DNA of 64,000 nt from Phaeospirillum tilakii. GTDB taxonomy: Bacteria; Pseudomonadota; Alphaproteobacteria; Rhodospirillales; Magnetospirillaceae. Position numbers and translations under genes: made by a program. Location: positions 62,001-126,000 of the forward strand of contig NZ_JBHUIY010000007.1 in the NCBI RefSeq assembly GCF_042683125.1, given 5' to 3'. The notes under the pieces are model-generated. The model was not told the DNA's origin. It searched no databases and saw nothing but the letters and a program-made list of their open reading frames with translations. This document shows positions 26,775 to 36,664 of the stretch, piece after piece (the stretch's first letter is position 1; every line of letters begins with the position of its first letter).

Positions 26775-28151
26775 ATGGACCAGTCCAGTCGTTATGCCAA
26801 TCTCGCCCTCGACGAAGCCGGCCTGATCGCCGGGGGGCGCCATGTGCTCTGTGCCTATCGGATGAAGCCGAAGGCCGGCCATGGCTATCTTGCCACCGCC
26901 GCCCATTTCGCCGCCGAATCCTCGACCGGCACCAATGTCGAGGTCTGCACCACCGACGATTTCACCCGGGGGGTCGATGCGCTGGTCTACGCCATCGACG
27001 AGACCCGCGAGCTGATGAAGATCGCCTACCCGATCGAGCTGTTCGACCGCAACATCATCGACGGGCGGGCGATGATCGCCTCGTTCCTGACCCTGACGAT
27101 CGGCAACAACCAGGGCATGTCCGACGTCGAATACGCCAAGATGATGGATTTCTACGTCCCGCCGGCCTATCTGCAACTGTTCGACGGCCCGGCCTGCAAC
27201 ATCGTCGATATGTGGCGGGTGCTGGGGCGGCCGCTGGTCAATGGCGGGATGGTGGTCGGCACCATCATCAAGCCGAAGCTCGGCCTGCGTCCGCAGCCCT
27301 TCGCCGACGCCTGCCACCAGTTCTGGCTGGGCGGCGACTTCATCAAGAATGACGAGCCGCAGGGCAATCAGGTGTTCGCGCCGCTGAAGGAGACCATCCG
27401 TCTGGTCGCCGACGCGATGCGCCGCGCCCAGGACGCCACCGGCGAGGCCAAGCTGTTCTCGGCCAACATCACCGCCGACGATCCGGCCGAGATGCTGGCG
27501 CGCGGCCATTACATCCTCGAGACCTTCGCCGAGAACGCCAACCATGTCGCCTTCCTGGTCGATGGCTATGTCGCCGGCCCGACCGCGGTGACCACCTGCC
27601 GGCGCAACTTCCCCAACCAGTTCCTGCATTACCACCGCGCCGGCCACGGGGCGGTGACCAGCCGCCAGTCGCTGCGGGGCTATTCGGTGCTGGTGCACAT
27701 GAAGATGGCCCGGCTGATCGGGGCCAGCGGCATCCATACCGGGACGATGGGCTTCGGCAAGATGGAGGGCGACGCCAGCGAGAAGGCGGTGGCCTACATG
27801 CTGGAGCGCGAGGTCGCCGACGGGCCGTTCTATCGCCAGTCCTGGCAGGGGTTCAAGCCCTGCACCCCGATCATCTCGGGCGGGATGAACGCGCTGCGGC
27901 TGCCCGGCTTCTTCACCAATCTCGGCCATGCCAACGTGATCCAGACCTCGGGCGGCGGCGCCTTCGGCCACCAGGATGGCGCGGTCGCCGGGGCGCGCTC
28001 GCTGCGGCAGGCGTGGCAGGCCTGGGCCGAGGGGATCGATCTGATCGAGTACGCCAAGGACCATCCCGAACTGCGCGGGGCGTTCGCCTCGTTCCCCGAG
28101 GATGCCGACCGGTTCCATCCCGGCTGGCGCGACCGCCTCGGCTTCGCCTGA
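26775..28151 (+). CDS. cbbM: Form II ribulose-1,5-bisphosphate carboxylase/oxygenase CbbM
   Basis: This carboxylates ribulose bisphosphate in the Calvin cycle as a homodimer-type form II enzyme. The protein has 458 residues and starts MDQSSRYANLALDEAGLIAGG, very like R. rubrum CbbM as I remember it. Key residues: Lys166 in IIKPKLG, the carbamylated Lys191 in GGDFIKNDEP, and HTGTMGFGKMEG. It ends FHPGWRDRLGFA, a few residues shorter than the R. rubrum protein. The ATG at 26775 is chosen over upstream frame because homology begins there and GGAG precedes it. The phosphoribulokinase gene follows after 28 bp, so the two key Calvin-cycle enzymes are cotranscribed. Confidence 0.97.
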   Translation: MDQSSRYANLALDEAGLIAGGRHVLCAYRMKPKAGHGYLATAAHFAAESSTGTNVEVCTTDDFTRGVDALVYAIDETRELMKIAYPIELFDRNIIDGRAMIASFLTLTIGNNQGMSDVEYAKMMDFYVPPAYLQLFDGPACNIVDMWRVLGRPLVNGGMVVGTIIKPKLGLRPQPFADACHQFWLGGDFIKNDEPQGNQVFAPLKETIRLVADAMRRAQDATGEAKLFSANITADDPAEMLARGHYILETFAENANHVAFLVDGYVAGPTAVTTCRRNFPNQFLHYHRAGHGAVTSRQSLRGYSVLVHMKMARLIGASGIHTGTMGFGKMEGDASEKAVAYMLEREVADGPFYRQSWQGFKPCTPIISGGMNALRLPGFFTNLGHANVIQTSGGGAFGHQDGAVAGARSLRQAWQAWAEGIDLIEYAKDHPELRGAFASFPEDADRFHPGWRDRLGFA

Positions 28152-28179
28152 GCCCGGCGGCTCCAACCAGGGGGACTTG

Positions 28180-29067
28180 ATGTCCAGACAGCATCCGATC
28201 ATCGCCGTCACCGGCTCGTCCGGGGCCGGCACCTCCACCGTCAAGGCCGCGTTCGAACATATGTTCCGGCGCGAGGGCATCCGCGCCGCGATCGTCGAGG
28301 GCGACAGCTTCCACCGCTATAACCGCGCCGACATGAAGCAGCGGATGGCGGCGGCCGAGAAGGAGGGCAACCGCAGCTTCAGCCATTTCGGCCCCGAGGC
28401 CAATCTGTTCACCGAGATGGAGGAATTGTTCGCCCGCTATGGCGAGACCGGCACCGGCCGGCGCCGGCTCTATCTCCACAATGAGGAGGAGGCGGCGCCG
28501 TTCGCCGAGCAGGGGCTGGTCTCCGGCCAGTTCACCCCGTGGGACGAGATCCCCCCCGGCACCGATTGTCTGTTCTACGAGGGCCTGCACGGCTGCATCG
28601 TCACCGACACGGTCGATTGCGCCCGCCATGTCGATCTCAAGATCGGGGTGGTGCCGGTGATCAATCTCGAATGGATCCAGAAGATCCATCGCGACACCCA
28701 CCATCGCGGCTATTCCGAAGCGGCGGTGACCGAGACCATCCTGCGGCGGATGCATGATTACATCTATTACATCCTGCCGCAGTTCAAGCTGACCGACATC
28801 AACTTCCAGCGGGTGCCGGTGGTCGATACCTCCAACCCGTTCATCGCCCGCGACATCCCCAACGCCGATGAAAGTCTGGTGGTGATCCGCTTCCGCAAGC
28901 CCGACCGGCTCGACGTCGATTTCCCGTTCCTGCTGCGGATGCTGAAGGATTCGTGGATGAGCCGGCGCAACACCATCGTCGTTCCCGGCGGCAAGATGGG
29001 ACTGGCGATGGAACTGATCATGACCCCGATCCTGCGGCGGATCATGGCCGAACGCGGCACCGCCTGA
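28180..29067 (+). CDS. cbbP: Phosphoribulokinase CbbP
   Basis: It phosphorylates ribulose 5-phosphate with ATP to supply RuBisCO. The protein has 295 residues, the proteobacterial class: P-loop GSSGAGTST near residues 12-20, EGDSFHRY, the FSHFGPEANLF segment and HVDLKIGVVPVINLEWIQKIHRD. The ATG at 28180 is preceded by AGGGGGA. It is the second gene of the cbbM operon. Its stop codon lies inside a 38-bp repeat also found at 15138. Confidence 0.96.
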   Translation: MSRQHPIIAVTGSSGAGTSTVKAAFEHMFRREGIRAAIVEGDSFHRYNRADMKQRMAAAEKEGNRSFSHFGPEANLFTEMEELFARYGETGTGRRRLYLHNEEEAAPFAEQGLVSGQFTPWDEIPPGTDCLFYEGLHGCIVTDTVDCARHVDLKIGVVPVINLEWIQKIHRDTHHRGYSEAAVTETILRRMHDYIYYILPQFKLTDINFQRVPVVDTSNPFIARDIPNADESLVVIRFRKPDRLDVDFPFLLRMLKDSWMSRRNTIVVPGGKMGLAMELIMTPILRRIMAERGTA

Positions 29068-29101
29068 CCCAACGGGTCAGTTCATGGGCCGGGCGGTATC
29101 A
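29064..29101. repeat. 38-bp repeat, copy 2 (TGACCCAACGGGTCA type)
   Basis: It matches 15138-15175 with two mismatches. The TGA at its left end is the cbbP stop codon. The arms TGACCC/GGGTCA can form a short hairpin. Confidence 0.75.
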
Positions 29102-29131
29102 TCGGGTTCCTGGGGGGGGGGGAGACCATTC

Positions 29132-29339
29132 GCGGGCTCTGCCCGCCCCCGCCAAGGGCCGCAAGGCCCTTGGAACCCATTGATGGTCGGGCGCGGACCG
29201 GTCTTCCCGCTTGGGCGCGGACGTTTGCCGCGCGAAGGGCAAGGAAAGGGTTCCAAGGGCCTTGCGGCCCTTGGCGGGGGCGGGCAGAGCCCGCATAACA
29301 TCATGGTATCGCGCGCAAAGCGCGCGGGCAGAGCCCGCT
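29132..29339. repeat. Long composite palindromic repeat with extra end
   Basis: The forward end is GCGGGCTCTGCCCGC then AAGGGCCGCAAGGCCCTT. A core nearly identical to that at 22558 follows, then the inverted end finishing GCGGGCAGAGCCCGC at 29294. A further partial end with GCGCGCAAAGCGCGC and GGGCAGAGCCCGC follows to 29339. It fills the space between the convergent cbbP and aminotransferase genes. Confidence 0.88.
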
Positions 29340-29342
29340 TCG

Positions 29343-30494
29343 TCAGCGCCAGGTCTTGAGCCGCCGTGCCGCCTCGGCGATGTCGGCCGGGCTGCCGGCG
29401 TAGGAAATCCGCAGGAAGCGGCGGCCGGCGAGCGGATCGAAATCGGTGCCGGGGGTGGTGGCGATGCCGGTTTCGGCCAGCATGCGGGCGCAGAACGCCG
29501 CGCTGTCGTCGCTGCGTCCGGCCAGATCGACATAGAGGTAGAATGCGCCATCGGCCGGGGCGATGTCGGCAAAGCCGGCCCCGGGCAGGGCGTCGAGCAG
29601 CAGGTCGCGGTTGGCGCGGTAGGTGGCGATGCGGGCGTCAAGTTCGTCGCGGCAGCCGAACGCCGCCTCGGCGGCGATCTGGGCCAGGGTCGGCGGCGAG
29701 ATGAACAGGTTCTGTTGCAGGCATTCGACCGCGCGGTCGAGGTCGGGCGGCACCACCAGCCAGCCGACCCGCCAGCCGGTCATCGCGTAATATTTCGAGA
29801 AGCTGTTGACCACGATCGCGTGGCCGGCCCCGGGCAGGCCGGCGGCGGTGGCGGCGGCGCGGCCATAGGCGATGCCGTGATAGATCTCGTCGGAAATCAG
29901 GCGGATGCCGGCGAGTTCGCACCATTCCGCCAGTTCGGCCACCTCGTGGGCGGACAGCATGCTGCCGGTCGGGTTGGCCGGGCTGGCCACCACCACCCCG
30001 TCCAGCTTGCCCTCGACCCCGCGCAGCAGCTCGGCGGTGATCTGCCAGCGGCTGGCCGGGCCGACCGGGATCTCGACCACCTCAAGCCCCAGCGCGGTCA
30101 GGATGTTGCGGTAGGCGGGATAGCCCGGCGCCGCCACCGCCACCCGGTCGCCGACGTCGAAGGCGGCGAGGAAGGCGAGCAGGAAGCCGGCCGACGAGCC
30201 GGTGGTGACGCAGATCCGCTCCGGCGCGACGGTGACGCCATAGGTCTCGTGGTAATGGGCGGCGATGCGCCGGCGCAGCGAATCCCGTCCGGCGGCCAGG
30301 GTGTAGCCGAGCGGATCGCTCTCCAGCGCGCGGGCGGCGGCGGCGCGCACCGCCGCCGGAGCGCCGCCGGCCGGCTGGCCGACTTCGAGATGCAGCACGT
30401 CGCCGCCGGCCGCCTCGCGCCGGGCGGCGGCCCGCATCACATCCATCACGATGAAGGGAGGAACGTTTCCTCTCGATGACTTGCGGAAGGCCAT
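29343..30494 (-). CDS. Class I/II PLP-dependent aminotransferase
   Basis: A 383-residue fold-type I aminotransferase. It shows HLEVGQPAGGAP at the substrate end, GYPAYRNIL, VASPANPTGSML, ISDEIYHGIAYG and the PLP-Lys motif NSFSKYYAMTGWRVGW. The substrate cannot be fixed; aspartate, aromatic or alanine-type specificity are all possible. The ATG at 30494 follows AGGAG; an upstream ATG in frame lacks this. It stands alone between the repeat and the kdp operon. Confidence 0.9.
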   Translation of the reverse strand: MAFRKSSRGNVPPFIVMDVMRAAARREAAGGDVLHLEVGQPAGGAPAAVRAAAARALESDPLGYTLAAGRDSLRRRIAAHYHETYGVTVAPERICVTTGSSAGFLLAFLAAFDVGDRVAVAAPGYPAYRNILTALGLEVVEIPVGPASRWQITAELLRGVEGKLDGVVVASPANPTGSMLSAHEVAELAEWCELAGIRLISDEIYHGIAYGRAAATAAGLPGAGHAIVVNSFSKYYAMTGWRVGWLVVPPDLDRAVECLQQNLFISPPTLAQIAAEAAFGCRDELDARIATYRANRDLLLDALPGAGFADIAPADGAFYLYVDLAGRSDDSAAFCARMLAETGIATTPGTDFDPLAGRRFLRISYAGSPADIAEAARRLKTWR

Positions 30495-30567
30495 CGTCTC
30501 CTGTCCGGCCGAAAAAGGGATGGGGGTCAGCCTAGCCACCGGTCGCGGGGCGAGTCCATCGATTTGC

Positions 30568-31248
30568 TCAATCCGGCGCGCGCAGGCGGTAGCCGACCCC
30601 GGGCTCGGTCAGCAGCAGGGTCGGTTGGGCCGGGTTGTCCTCCAGCTTCTGGCGCAACTGGTTGACATAGACCCGCAGATAGACGGTGTCGTCGAGATGG
30701 GCCGGCCCCCATACCGCCTTGAGGATCTCGCGATGGGTCAGCACATGGTCGGGGGCGCGGGCGAACACTTCGAGCAATTCCCATTCCCGTTTCGACAGCC
30801 GTACCGCCTCGCCCGCGCGGGTCACCCGGCGGTGGGCGAGGTCGATCCGCACCGCGCCGCATTCGACCGTGCCGGCCGCCTCGCTGGCCGGGCGGCGGCG
30901 CAGGCCGGCGCGGACCCGGGCCATCAGTTCGGCGACGCCGAACGGCTTGACCACGTAATCGTTGGCGCCGCGATCGAGCGCCTCGACCTTGTCGAGTTCC
31001 TGGGCGCGGACCGACAGCACGATGATCGGCACGTCCGAACTCTCCCGCACCGCCGAGATCACCTCCTGGCCGTCGAGGTCGGGCAGGCCGAGATCGAGGA
31101 TCACCAGATCGGGGGCCTGATCGCGGGCCAGGGCGATGCCGGCCCCGCCGGTTTCGGCCTCGATCACCTCGTGGCCGTTGGCGGCGAGCGAGATGCGGAT
31201 GAACTTGCGGATCTGGGGCTCGTCATCGACGACGAGAATGCGCGGCAT
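30568..31248 (-). CDS. kdpE: KDP operon response regulator KdpE
   Basis: A 226-residue OmpR/PhoB-type regulator: receiver domain with DDE near the N-terminus, phosphoacceptor Asp in VILDLGLPD and Lys in VVKPFG, then a winged helix with SKREWELLEVFARAPDHVLTHREIL and a GYRLRAPD end. Its ATG shares one base with the kdpD stop. It is expected to bind the TTTAC-repeat site upstream of this same operon. Confidence 0.96.
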   Translation of the reverse strand: MPRILVVDDEPQIRKFIRISLAANGHEVIEAETGGAGIALARDQAPDLVILDLGLPDLDGQEVISAVRESSDVPIIVLSVRAQELDKVEALDRGANDYVVKPFGVAELMARVRAGLRRRPASEAAGTVECGAVRIDLAHRRVTRAGEAVRLSKREWELLEVFARAPDHVLTHREILKAVWGPAHLDDTVYLRVYVNQLRQKLEDNPAQPTLLLTEPGVGYRLRAPD

Positions 31249-33947
31249 CAATCGGCTCCCTGCGGGGCGGTCGGCAATTCCGGCGGCAGCGGCAGGTGGA
31301 TGATGATGCTGGTGCCGGCCTCGTTCAGCCCCGGTTCGGCGTGGATGGTGCCGCCATGGGCCTCGACGATGCCGCGGCAGATGGCCAGTCCCAGGCCGGT
31401 GCCCGCCGTCTGGCTGTCGGCCTGGGTCACACGGTAAAACATATCGAACACCTTGTCGCGGTCCTCGGGCGGGATCCCCGGCCCCTGATCGGCCACCTCG
31501 ATCACGATGTGCTTGGGGGTGGGCATCGCCCACAGCTTGATCGGGGTGCCGGGCGGCGCGTACTTGCAGGCATTGTCGAGCAGGTTGAAGAACACCTGTT
31601 CCATCAGCACCGCGTCGAGGCAGAGCAGCGGCATCCTGGGATCGATCTCGACCCGGACCAGATGGTGGCGGGCCAGCCGCGCGGTGCGCTTGACCGCCGC
31701 CGCCACCACGTCGGCCAGATCGACCCAATCGACCCGGGGCTTCAGCGCGCCCGAGCCGAGCCGGGTCATGTCGAGCAGGTTCTGGACGAAGCGGTTGAGC
31801 CGCTCGGCCTCGTCCTGGATGGTCTGGGCCAGTTCGCGCCGGTTGCCGGCGTCGAGCGCCTCGTCATAGCTCAGGATCGTGCCGGCGGCACCGATGATCG
31901 ACACCAGCGGGGTGCGCAGGTCGTGCGACAGCGAGGAGAGCAGGGCGGCGCGCAGCCGCTCGCGTTCGGTCGCCACCCGGGCCGCCTCGACATCGGCGAC
32001 CAGGGTGGTGCGCTCGATCGCCACCGCCGCCTGATCGGCCAGGGTCTCGATCAGCCGCAACTGGGCCGGCGACGGCATGTCGGCGTCCTCGGCCATCTGC
32101 ACCCCCAGCACGCCGACCGGGCCGCGCCCGGTGCGCATCGGCAGGAACAGCCAGTCGGCGGCGGGCAGGGTGGCCGAGCCCCGCCCCGCCGGCTTGCCGT
32201 GGGCCCAGGCCCAGGCGGCGGCGGCGGCGGATTTGTCGTCGATGCGGTCCTCGGGCGGATAGCCGGCGGCGACCCGCAGCCCGGCCCCTTCCGGCATCAG
32301 CACCAGCGAGCGGCCGTGGATGGTGGCGGCGACATGGTGGACCACCGCCCACAGCACGTCGTCCGGGGTGGCGGCGGCGGTGACCTTGCGGCCGAATTCG
32401 TAGAGGTTGGCGGTGCGCCGGGCGCTTTCGCGCGTCGCCTGGACCTGGGCGCGCAGCCGGGCGGCGAGGTTGCTGACCAGCACCGCCGCCAGCAGGAAGA
32501 ACACCACCGTCATGATGTTCTGGGCGTCGGAGATGGCGAAGGTGTAGCGCGGCTCGGTGAAGAAGAAATTGAAGGCGAAGAAGCAGCAGGCCGAGGCCAG
32601 GATGCCGGCGCGGCGGCCCCAGCGCATCGCCACCACCATCACCGCCAGCAGATAGGCCACCGAGATATTGGCGATCGGCAGATAGAGGTCGATCAGCCAG
32701 GCGAAGCCGGTCGCCACCAGCGTGGTCAGCAGGGCGAACACCCCGCCGAACCACAGCCGGCCGGCGGGGGCGGGGGCCGGGCGGGCCGCCGCCGCCGCCG
32801 GCCGGGGCTCCTCCGCCCCGCCGACCAGGATCACGGTGAATTCGCCGGCCCGGTCGATCAGCGCCTGGGTGACCGAGCGCCCCAGCCGGCGCGGCCAGCG
32901 CGCCCGGCGTGGCCGCCCCACCACGATCTGGGTGCAATTGTGTTCGCGGGCATAGGCCAGCACCGTCTCGACCACGTCGTCGCCCTGGAGCGTCACCGGC
33001 TCGCCGCCCAACTGCACCGCCAGCCGCAGCGCCGCGTCGATCCGGTCACGCTCGGCCTCGGTCAAGGCGTGGGAGCCGGGCGTCTCGACCGTCACCGCCC
33101 CCCAGGCGGCGCCGCGCCGTTCGGCCGAACGTTTGGCGAAGCGGACCAGCCGCTCGGCCTCGACCCGTTCGTCGATGCAGACCAGCACCCGCTCGCGCGC
33201 CGGCCACGGGCCGGGGATGGCGTGGGCCCGCATGTAATCGACCATCTGGCGATCGACCCGCTCGGCGGCGTGGCGCAGCGCCATCTCGCGCAGCGCGGTC
33301 AGGGTGCCGGGCGAGAAGAAATTGTGGATGGCGTGGCGGGCCTGCTCGGGCAGATAGACCTTGCCCTCCTCCAGCCGCTTGATCAGGTCCTGCGGCGGCA
33401 GGTCGATCACCTCGATCTCGTCGGCCCCGGCCAGCACGCTGTCGGGCAGGGTCTCCCGCACCTTGACCCCCGAGATCTGCTCGACCACGTCGTTGATCGA
33501 GTCGAGATGCTGGATGTTGAGGGTCGAATAGACGTCGATGCCGGCGGCGAGCAGATCCTCGACATCCTGCCAGCGTTTGAGGTGGCGGGCGCCGGGGATG
33601 TTGGTGTGGGCCAGTTCATCGACCAGGGCGAGGCCGGGGCGGCGGGCGGTCAGCGCCTCGAGATCCATCTCGCGGAACGAGCGGCCGCGATAGGCGATCA
33701 TCCGCGGCGGCAGGATCTCGAACCCGGCGACCAGCGCCTCGGTCTCCTTGCGGCCGTGGGTCTCGACCACCCCGATCACCACGTCCACCCCCTCGCGGCG
33801 GCGCTCGTGGGCGGTCTCCAGCATCGCGAAGGTCTTGCCGACCCCGGGGGCGGCGCCGAGGAAGATCTTGAGACGGCCGCGCCCTTCCCGCCGGGCTTCG
33901 GCGAGGAGGGCGTCGGGAGAGGGGCGGTGGTCGCGCTCGGGGCTCAT
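31248..33947 (-). CDS. kdpD: Osmosensitive potassium channel sensor histidine kinase KdpD
   Basis: An 899-residue membrane sensor kinase. Order: KdpD domain with the Walker-like GAAPGVGKTFAML (about 32-44) and DELAHTNIPG, a Usp-like domain (about 250-370), four membrane segments (about 395-495), a GAF domain, HisKA with the phospho-His in LSSLSHDLRTPL (about 675) and HATPase with NLLDNACKYAP and GTGLGLAICRG. It responds to low potassium or osmotic stress and phosphorylates KdpE. It lies 4 bp after kdpC and overlaps kdpE. Confidence 0.97.
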   Translation of the reverse strand: MSPERDHRPSPDALLAEARREGRGRLKIFLGAAPGVGKTFAMLETAHERRREGVDVVIGVVETHGRKETEALVAGFEILPPRMIAYRGRSFREMDLEALTARRPGLALVDELAHTNIPGARHLKRWQDVEDLLAAGIDVYSTLNIQHLDSINDVVEQISGVKVRETLPDSVLAGADEIEVIDLPPQDLIKRLEEGKVYLPEQARHAIHNFFSPGTLTALREMALRHAAERVDRQMVDYMRAHAIPGPWPARERVLVCIDERVEAERLVRFAKRSAERRGAAWGAVTVETPGSHALTEAERDRIDAALRLAVQLGGEPVTLQGDDVVETVLAYAREHNCTQIVVGRPRRARWPRRLGRSVTQALIDRAGEFTVILVGGAEEPRPAAAAARPAPAPAGRLWFGGVFALLTTLVATGFAWLIDLYLPIANISVAYLLAVMVVAMRWGRRAGILASACCFFAFNFFFTEPRYTFAISDAQNIMTVVFFLLAAVLVSNLAARLRAQVQATRESARRTANLYEFGRKVTAAATPDDVLWAVVHHVAATIHGRSLVLMPEGAGLRVAAGYPPEDRIDDKSAAAAAWAWAHGKPAGRGSATLPAADWLFLPMRTGRGPVGVLGVQMAEDADMPSPAQLRLIETLADQAAVAIERTTLVADVEAARVATERERLRAALLSSLSHDLRTPLVSIIGAAGTILSYDEALDAGNRRELAQTIQDEAERLNRFVQNLLDMTRLGSGALKPRVDWVDLADVVAAAVKRTARLARHHLVRVEIDPRMPLLCLDAVLMEQVFFNLLDNACKYAPPGTPIKLWAMPTPKHIVIEVADQGPGIPPEDRDKVFDMFYRVTQADSQTAGTGLGLAICRGIVEAHGGTIHAEPGLNEAGTSIIIHLPLPPELPTAPQGAD

Positions 33948-33951
33948 CCTG

Positions 33952-34572
33952 TCAGGGTCGCCTCTCCGGCCAGCGCGCGTCCAGTGCCCGGTTGAGGGCG
34001 AGCAGGTTGACCCGGGGCTCGCCCAGCAGACCCAACTGGCGGCCCTCGACCTGGGCCAGCACCAGGGCCCGCACCTCCTCGGCCGCGACGCCGCGCGCCC
34101 GCGCCACCCGCTCGACCTGCCACAGCGCCGCCGCCGGGCTGAGATCGGGGTCGAGCCCGCTGGCCGAGGCGGTGACCAGCTCGACCGGCACCGGGCCGGA
34201 CCGGTCGGGATGGGCGGCGCGCAGCCGGGCCACCGCCTCGGCCGCGCTCTCGACCAGCGCCCGGCTGGAGGGGGCGAGGTTGCTGCCGCCCGAACTGGCG
34301 GCGTTGTAGGGCGCCGCCACCGACCGGGCCGGATCGGCCGGATCGGGGGCGGTGGTGGCCGAGGGGCGGCCCCAGAAATAGCCCGGCCCGGTGAAGTTCT
34401 GCCCGATCAGGGCCGAGCCGACCACTTTGCCGTCCTGTTCGATCAGGCTGCCATTGGCCTGCCAGGGGAAGGCGAGCTGGGCGAGGCCGGTGACCCCGAG
34501 CGGGTAGGCCAGCCCGGTCAGCCCGGTCATCACCACCAGCAACGACAAGGCGGGGCGAAGGTCTTTCAACAT
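33952..34572 (-). CDS. kdpC: Potassium-transporting ATPase subunit KdpC
   Basis: A 206-residue single-span inner-membrane subunit that helps KdpB bind ATP. The N-terminal anchor is LRPALSLLVVMTGLTGLAYPLGVTG, followed by the family motifs GSALIGQNFTGPGYFWGRPSA, YNAASSGGSNLAPSS, VTASASGLDPDLSPAAA and the NLLALNRALD end. It follows kdpB by 12 bp. Confidence 0.97.
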   Translation of the reverse strand: MLKDLRPALSLLVVMTGLTGLAYPLGVTGLAQLAFPWQANGSLIEQDGKVVGSALIGQNFTGPGYFWGRPSATTAPDPADPARSVAAPYNAASSGGSNLAPSSRALVESAAEAVARLRAAHPDRSGPVPVELVTASASGLDPDLSPAAALWQVERVARARGVAAEEVRALVLAQVEGRQLGLLGEPRVNLLALNRALDARWPERRP

Positions 34573-34584
34573 GACGGACTCCGA

Positions 34585-36651
34585 TCAGGCGAGGCCGAGG
34601 GCGGTGACGAGGAGGTCGATCAGCTTGATGCCGAGGAACGGGGCGACCAGCCCGCCCAGGCCGTAGACCAGCAGGTTGCGCCGCAGCAGCGTCTCGGCGG
34701 CGGCGGGGCGGTAGCGCACCCCCTTCAGCGCCAGCGGGATCAGGGCGACGATGATCAGGGCGTTGAAGATGATCGCCGACAGGATCGCGCTCTGCGGGCT
34801 GGCCAGATGCATCACGTTGAGCGCCTGGAGCGAGGGATAGGAGGCGAGGAACAGCGCCGGGATGATCGCGAAATACTTGGCGACGTCGTTGGCGATCGAG
34901 AAGGTGGTCAGGGCCCCCCGGCTCATCAGCAATTGTTTGCCGATCATCACGATCTCGATCAGCTTGGTCGGATCGCTTTCGAGATCGACCATGTTGCCGG
35001 CCTCGCGCGCCGCCTGGGTGCCGGTGTTCATCGCCACCCCGACATCGGCCTGGGCCAAGGCCGGGGCGTCGTTCGAGCCGTCGCCGCACATCGCCACCAG
35101 CCGGCCGCCCTTCTGGTAATCGCGGATCAGCTCCAGCTTGCGCTCCGGGGTCGCCTCGGCCAGGAAATCATCGACCCCGGCCTCGGCGGCGATCGCGGCG
35201 GCGGTCAGCGGATTGTCGCCGGTGATCATCACCGTGCGGATCCCCATCGCCCGCAGGGTGGCGAAGCGTTCGCGGATGCCCGGCTTGATGATGTCCTTGA
35301 GGTGGATCACCCCGAGCAGCCGGTCATCGCGCGCCACCACCAGCGGGGTGCCGCCCGACTTGGCCACCTGTTCGACCGCCTGGGTCAGCTCCTTCGGCAC
35401 CCCGCCGGGGGTGCGGCCGGCCCGGTCGGCGACGGCGGCGACCACCGCGTCGGCGGCGCCCTTGCGGATCCGGGTGACGCCGCCATCGGCGCGGGCCAGA
35501 TCGACCCCGCTCATCCGGGTATGGGCGGAAAACGGCAGGAAGGTCATCGCCGGCCCGTCGCCCTCGGTCAGGCCGAAGCGGGTCCGCGCCAGCGCCACGG
35601 TCGATTTGCCCTCGGGGGTCTCGTCGGCCAGCGAGGCGAGGAACGCCGCCTCGGCCAGATCGCGCTCGGCCACCGAGGACAGCGGCAGGAAGGCGTGGGC
35701 CTGCCGCGCCCCCAGGGTGATGGTGCCGGTCTTGTCGAGCAGCAGCACGTCGATGTCGCCGGCCGCCTCGACCGAGCGGCCCGATTTGGCGATGACGTTG
35801 AAGGTCACCAGCCGGTCCATCCCGGCGATGCCGATCGCCGACAGCAGCCCGCCGATGGTGGTGGGGATCAGGGTGACGAACAGCGCCACCAGGAACAGCA
35901 CCGGCACCTGGGTGCCCGACCACGAGGCGAAGGCGGGCAGGGTGGTGACCACGATCAGGAAGATCAGGCTCATCCCCACCAGCAGGATCGACAGGGCGAT
36001 CTCGTTGGGGGTCTTCTGCCGGGTGGCGCCCTCGACCAGGGCGATCATCCGGTCGAGGAAGGTTTGCCCCGGATCGGCGGTGATGCGGACCAGGATCCGG
36101 TCCGACACCACCCGGGTGCCGCCGGTCACCGCCGAGCGGTCGCCGCCGGATTCGCGGATCACCGGGGCGGATTCGCCGGTGATGGCGCTTTCATCGACGG
36201 TGGCGATGCCGGCCACCACGTCGCCGTCGCCGGGGATGGTGTCGCCGGCCTCGCACACCACCAGATCGCCGGCCCGCAGCGCCGAGGCCGGCACCTCGGT
36301 GACCCGGCTGGCGTCGGCCGAGGCGACCCGGCGGGCGATGGTGTCGGCGCGGGTGCCGCGCAGCGCGGCGGCCTGGGCCTTGCCGCGTCCCTCGGCCACC
36401 GCCTCGGCGAAATTGGCGAACAGCACGGTGACCCACAGCCAGGCGGCGATCTGGGCCATCACCGGGAACAGCGGGTCGGCGAGGTCGCGCGCCGCCAGCA
36501 CCGAGGCCAGCGCCGCCGCCAGCGCGGTGGCGAACATCACCGGGGTGCGGATCAGGTGGCGGGGGTTGAGTTTGAGCACCGCGTCGCGGGCGGCGCCGCT
36601 CAGGCTGGCGGCGTCGAACAGCGCGAGCGGTCGCGGACGATGGATGGTCAT
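34585..36651 (-). CDS. kdpB: Potassium-transporting P-type ATPase subunit KdpB
   Basis: A 688-residue catalytic subunit. The phosphorylated Asp is in DKTGTITLG near residue 303. TGESAPVIRESGGD is the actuator motif, KGAADAV is in the nucleotide-binding domain, and MITGDNPLTAAAIA plus MCGDGSNDAPALAQADVGVAMNTGT form the hinge. The ATG at 36651 (MTIHRPRP) is preferred to one ten codons upstream because it follows AAAGGG and matches the usual KdpB N-terminus. It follows kdpA by 13 bp. Confidence 0.97.
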   Translation of the reverse strand: MTIHRPRPLALFDAASLSGAARDAVLKLNPRHLIRTPVMFATALAAALASVLAARDLADPLFPVMAQIAAWLWVTVLFANFAEAVAEGRGKAQAAALRGTRADTIARRVASADASRVTEVPASALRAGDLVVCEAGDTIPGDGDVVAGIATVDESAITGESAPVIRESGGDRSAVTGGTRVVSDRILVRITADPGQTFLDRMIALVEGATRQKTPNEIALSILLVGMSLIFLIVVTTLPAFASWSGTQVPVLFLVALFVTLIPTTIGGLLSAIGIAGMDRLVTFNVIAKSGRSVEAAGDIDVLLLDKTGTITLGARQAHAFLPLSSVAERDLAEAAFLASLADETPEGKSTVALARTRFGLTEGDGPAMTFLPFSAHTRMSGVDLARADGGVTRIRKGAADAVVAAVADRAGRTPGGVPKELTQAVEQVAKSGGTPLVVARDDRLLGVIHLKDIIKPGIRERFATLRAMGIRTVMITGDNPLTAAAIAAEAGVDDFLAEATPERKLELIRDYQKGGRLVAMCGDGSNDAPALAQADVGVAMNTGTQAAREAGNMVDLESDPTKLIEIVMIGKQLLMSRGALTTFSIANDVAKYFAIIPALFLASYPSLQALNVMHLASPQSAILSAIIFNALIIVALIPLALKGVRYRPAAAETLLRRNLLVYGLGGLVAPFLGIKLIDLLVTALGLA

Positions 36652-36664
36652 CGCAAGCCCTTTC

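Noticed and set aside
31296..33995. Plus-strand open frame of 899 codons opposite kdpD
   Set aside because: The kdpD reading has all expected motifs; the opposite frame has none and is an antisense shadow.
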